Positions 16,875 through 16,914 of a DNA stretch of 16,914 nt are shown in pieces. The DNA comes from Globomyces pollinis-pini. Lineage: Eukaryota; Chytridiomycota; Chytridiomycetes; Rhizophydiales; Globomycetaceae. Position numbers and translations under genes: made by a program. The stretch covers positions 1 to 16,914 of the forward strand of contig MU621442.1 in the NCBI GenBank assembly GCA_025399215.1, in the 5' to 3' direction. Position 1 is the stretch's first letter, and every line of letters begins with the position of its first letter. A model generated the notes under the pieces. It was not told where the DNA came from, searched no databases, and saw only the letters and a program-made list of their open reading frames with translations.

Positions 16875-16914
16875 CCCGTCCCTAAATCAACACAACAAGC
16901 AACCACACTTTCGT

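Noticed and set aside
1..16914. CRISPR arrays, bacterial operons or Shine-Dalgarno sites
   Set aside because: The window is eukaryotic: spliceosomal introns, TATA/AATAAA signals and telomere repeats; no array structure is seen.

Overview
This AT-rich window carries spliceosomal introns, C2H2 zinc-finger, BAR-SH3 and UBC9 genes, TTAGGG-type telomere repeats, and remnants of Ty3/gypsy-like and hAT transposons. Together these point to a fungus, most likely an early-diverging one. The lineage cannot be fixed from the sequence alone.

Layout. Positions 1-4400 are a mosaic of broken elements. Two blocks (about 128-1988 and 2394-4001) are bounded by short TTAGGG/CCCTAA tracts in inverted orientation. 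Between them lies a truncated Ty3/gypsy integrase, and block 2 ends with a chromodomain-like relic followed by an LTR-like promoter segment. Positions 4400-9200 are gene-poor. They hold a decayed hAT transposase on the minus strand, a MITE-like hairpin, two copies of a dispersed coding relic, and several short unassigned coding-like pieces. Positions 9211-10848 (minus) encode a Crz1-like zinc-finger transcription factor with one 96-nt intron. Positions 10849-12370 hold no confident gene.

Positions 12372-15689 are the well-preserved core: an Rvs167/amphiphysin-type BAR-SH3 protein (minus, 8 exons), the SUMO-conjugating enzyme UBC9 (minus, 6 exons) and a DUF427 protein (plus, 2 exons). Their exons were rebuilt by hand, and each joined frame closes exactly. 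Nine of the 14 introns assigned in the four intact genes (the zinc-finger gene included) are only 25-29 nt long. One BAR-gene intron is a back-to-back chain of three complete GT...AG units. The right end has an LRR fragment and a diverged tandem repeat.

Functional links between the genes are weak. UBC9 and DUF427 are divergently arranged and may share a promoter. UBC9 and the BAR gene are tandem on the minus strand. The most notable signals are the ultra-short introns, the composite intron, and the telomere-repeat-bounded blocks.
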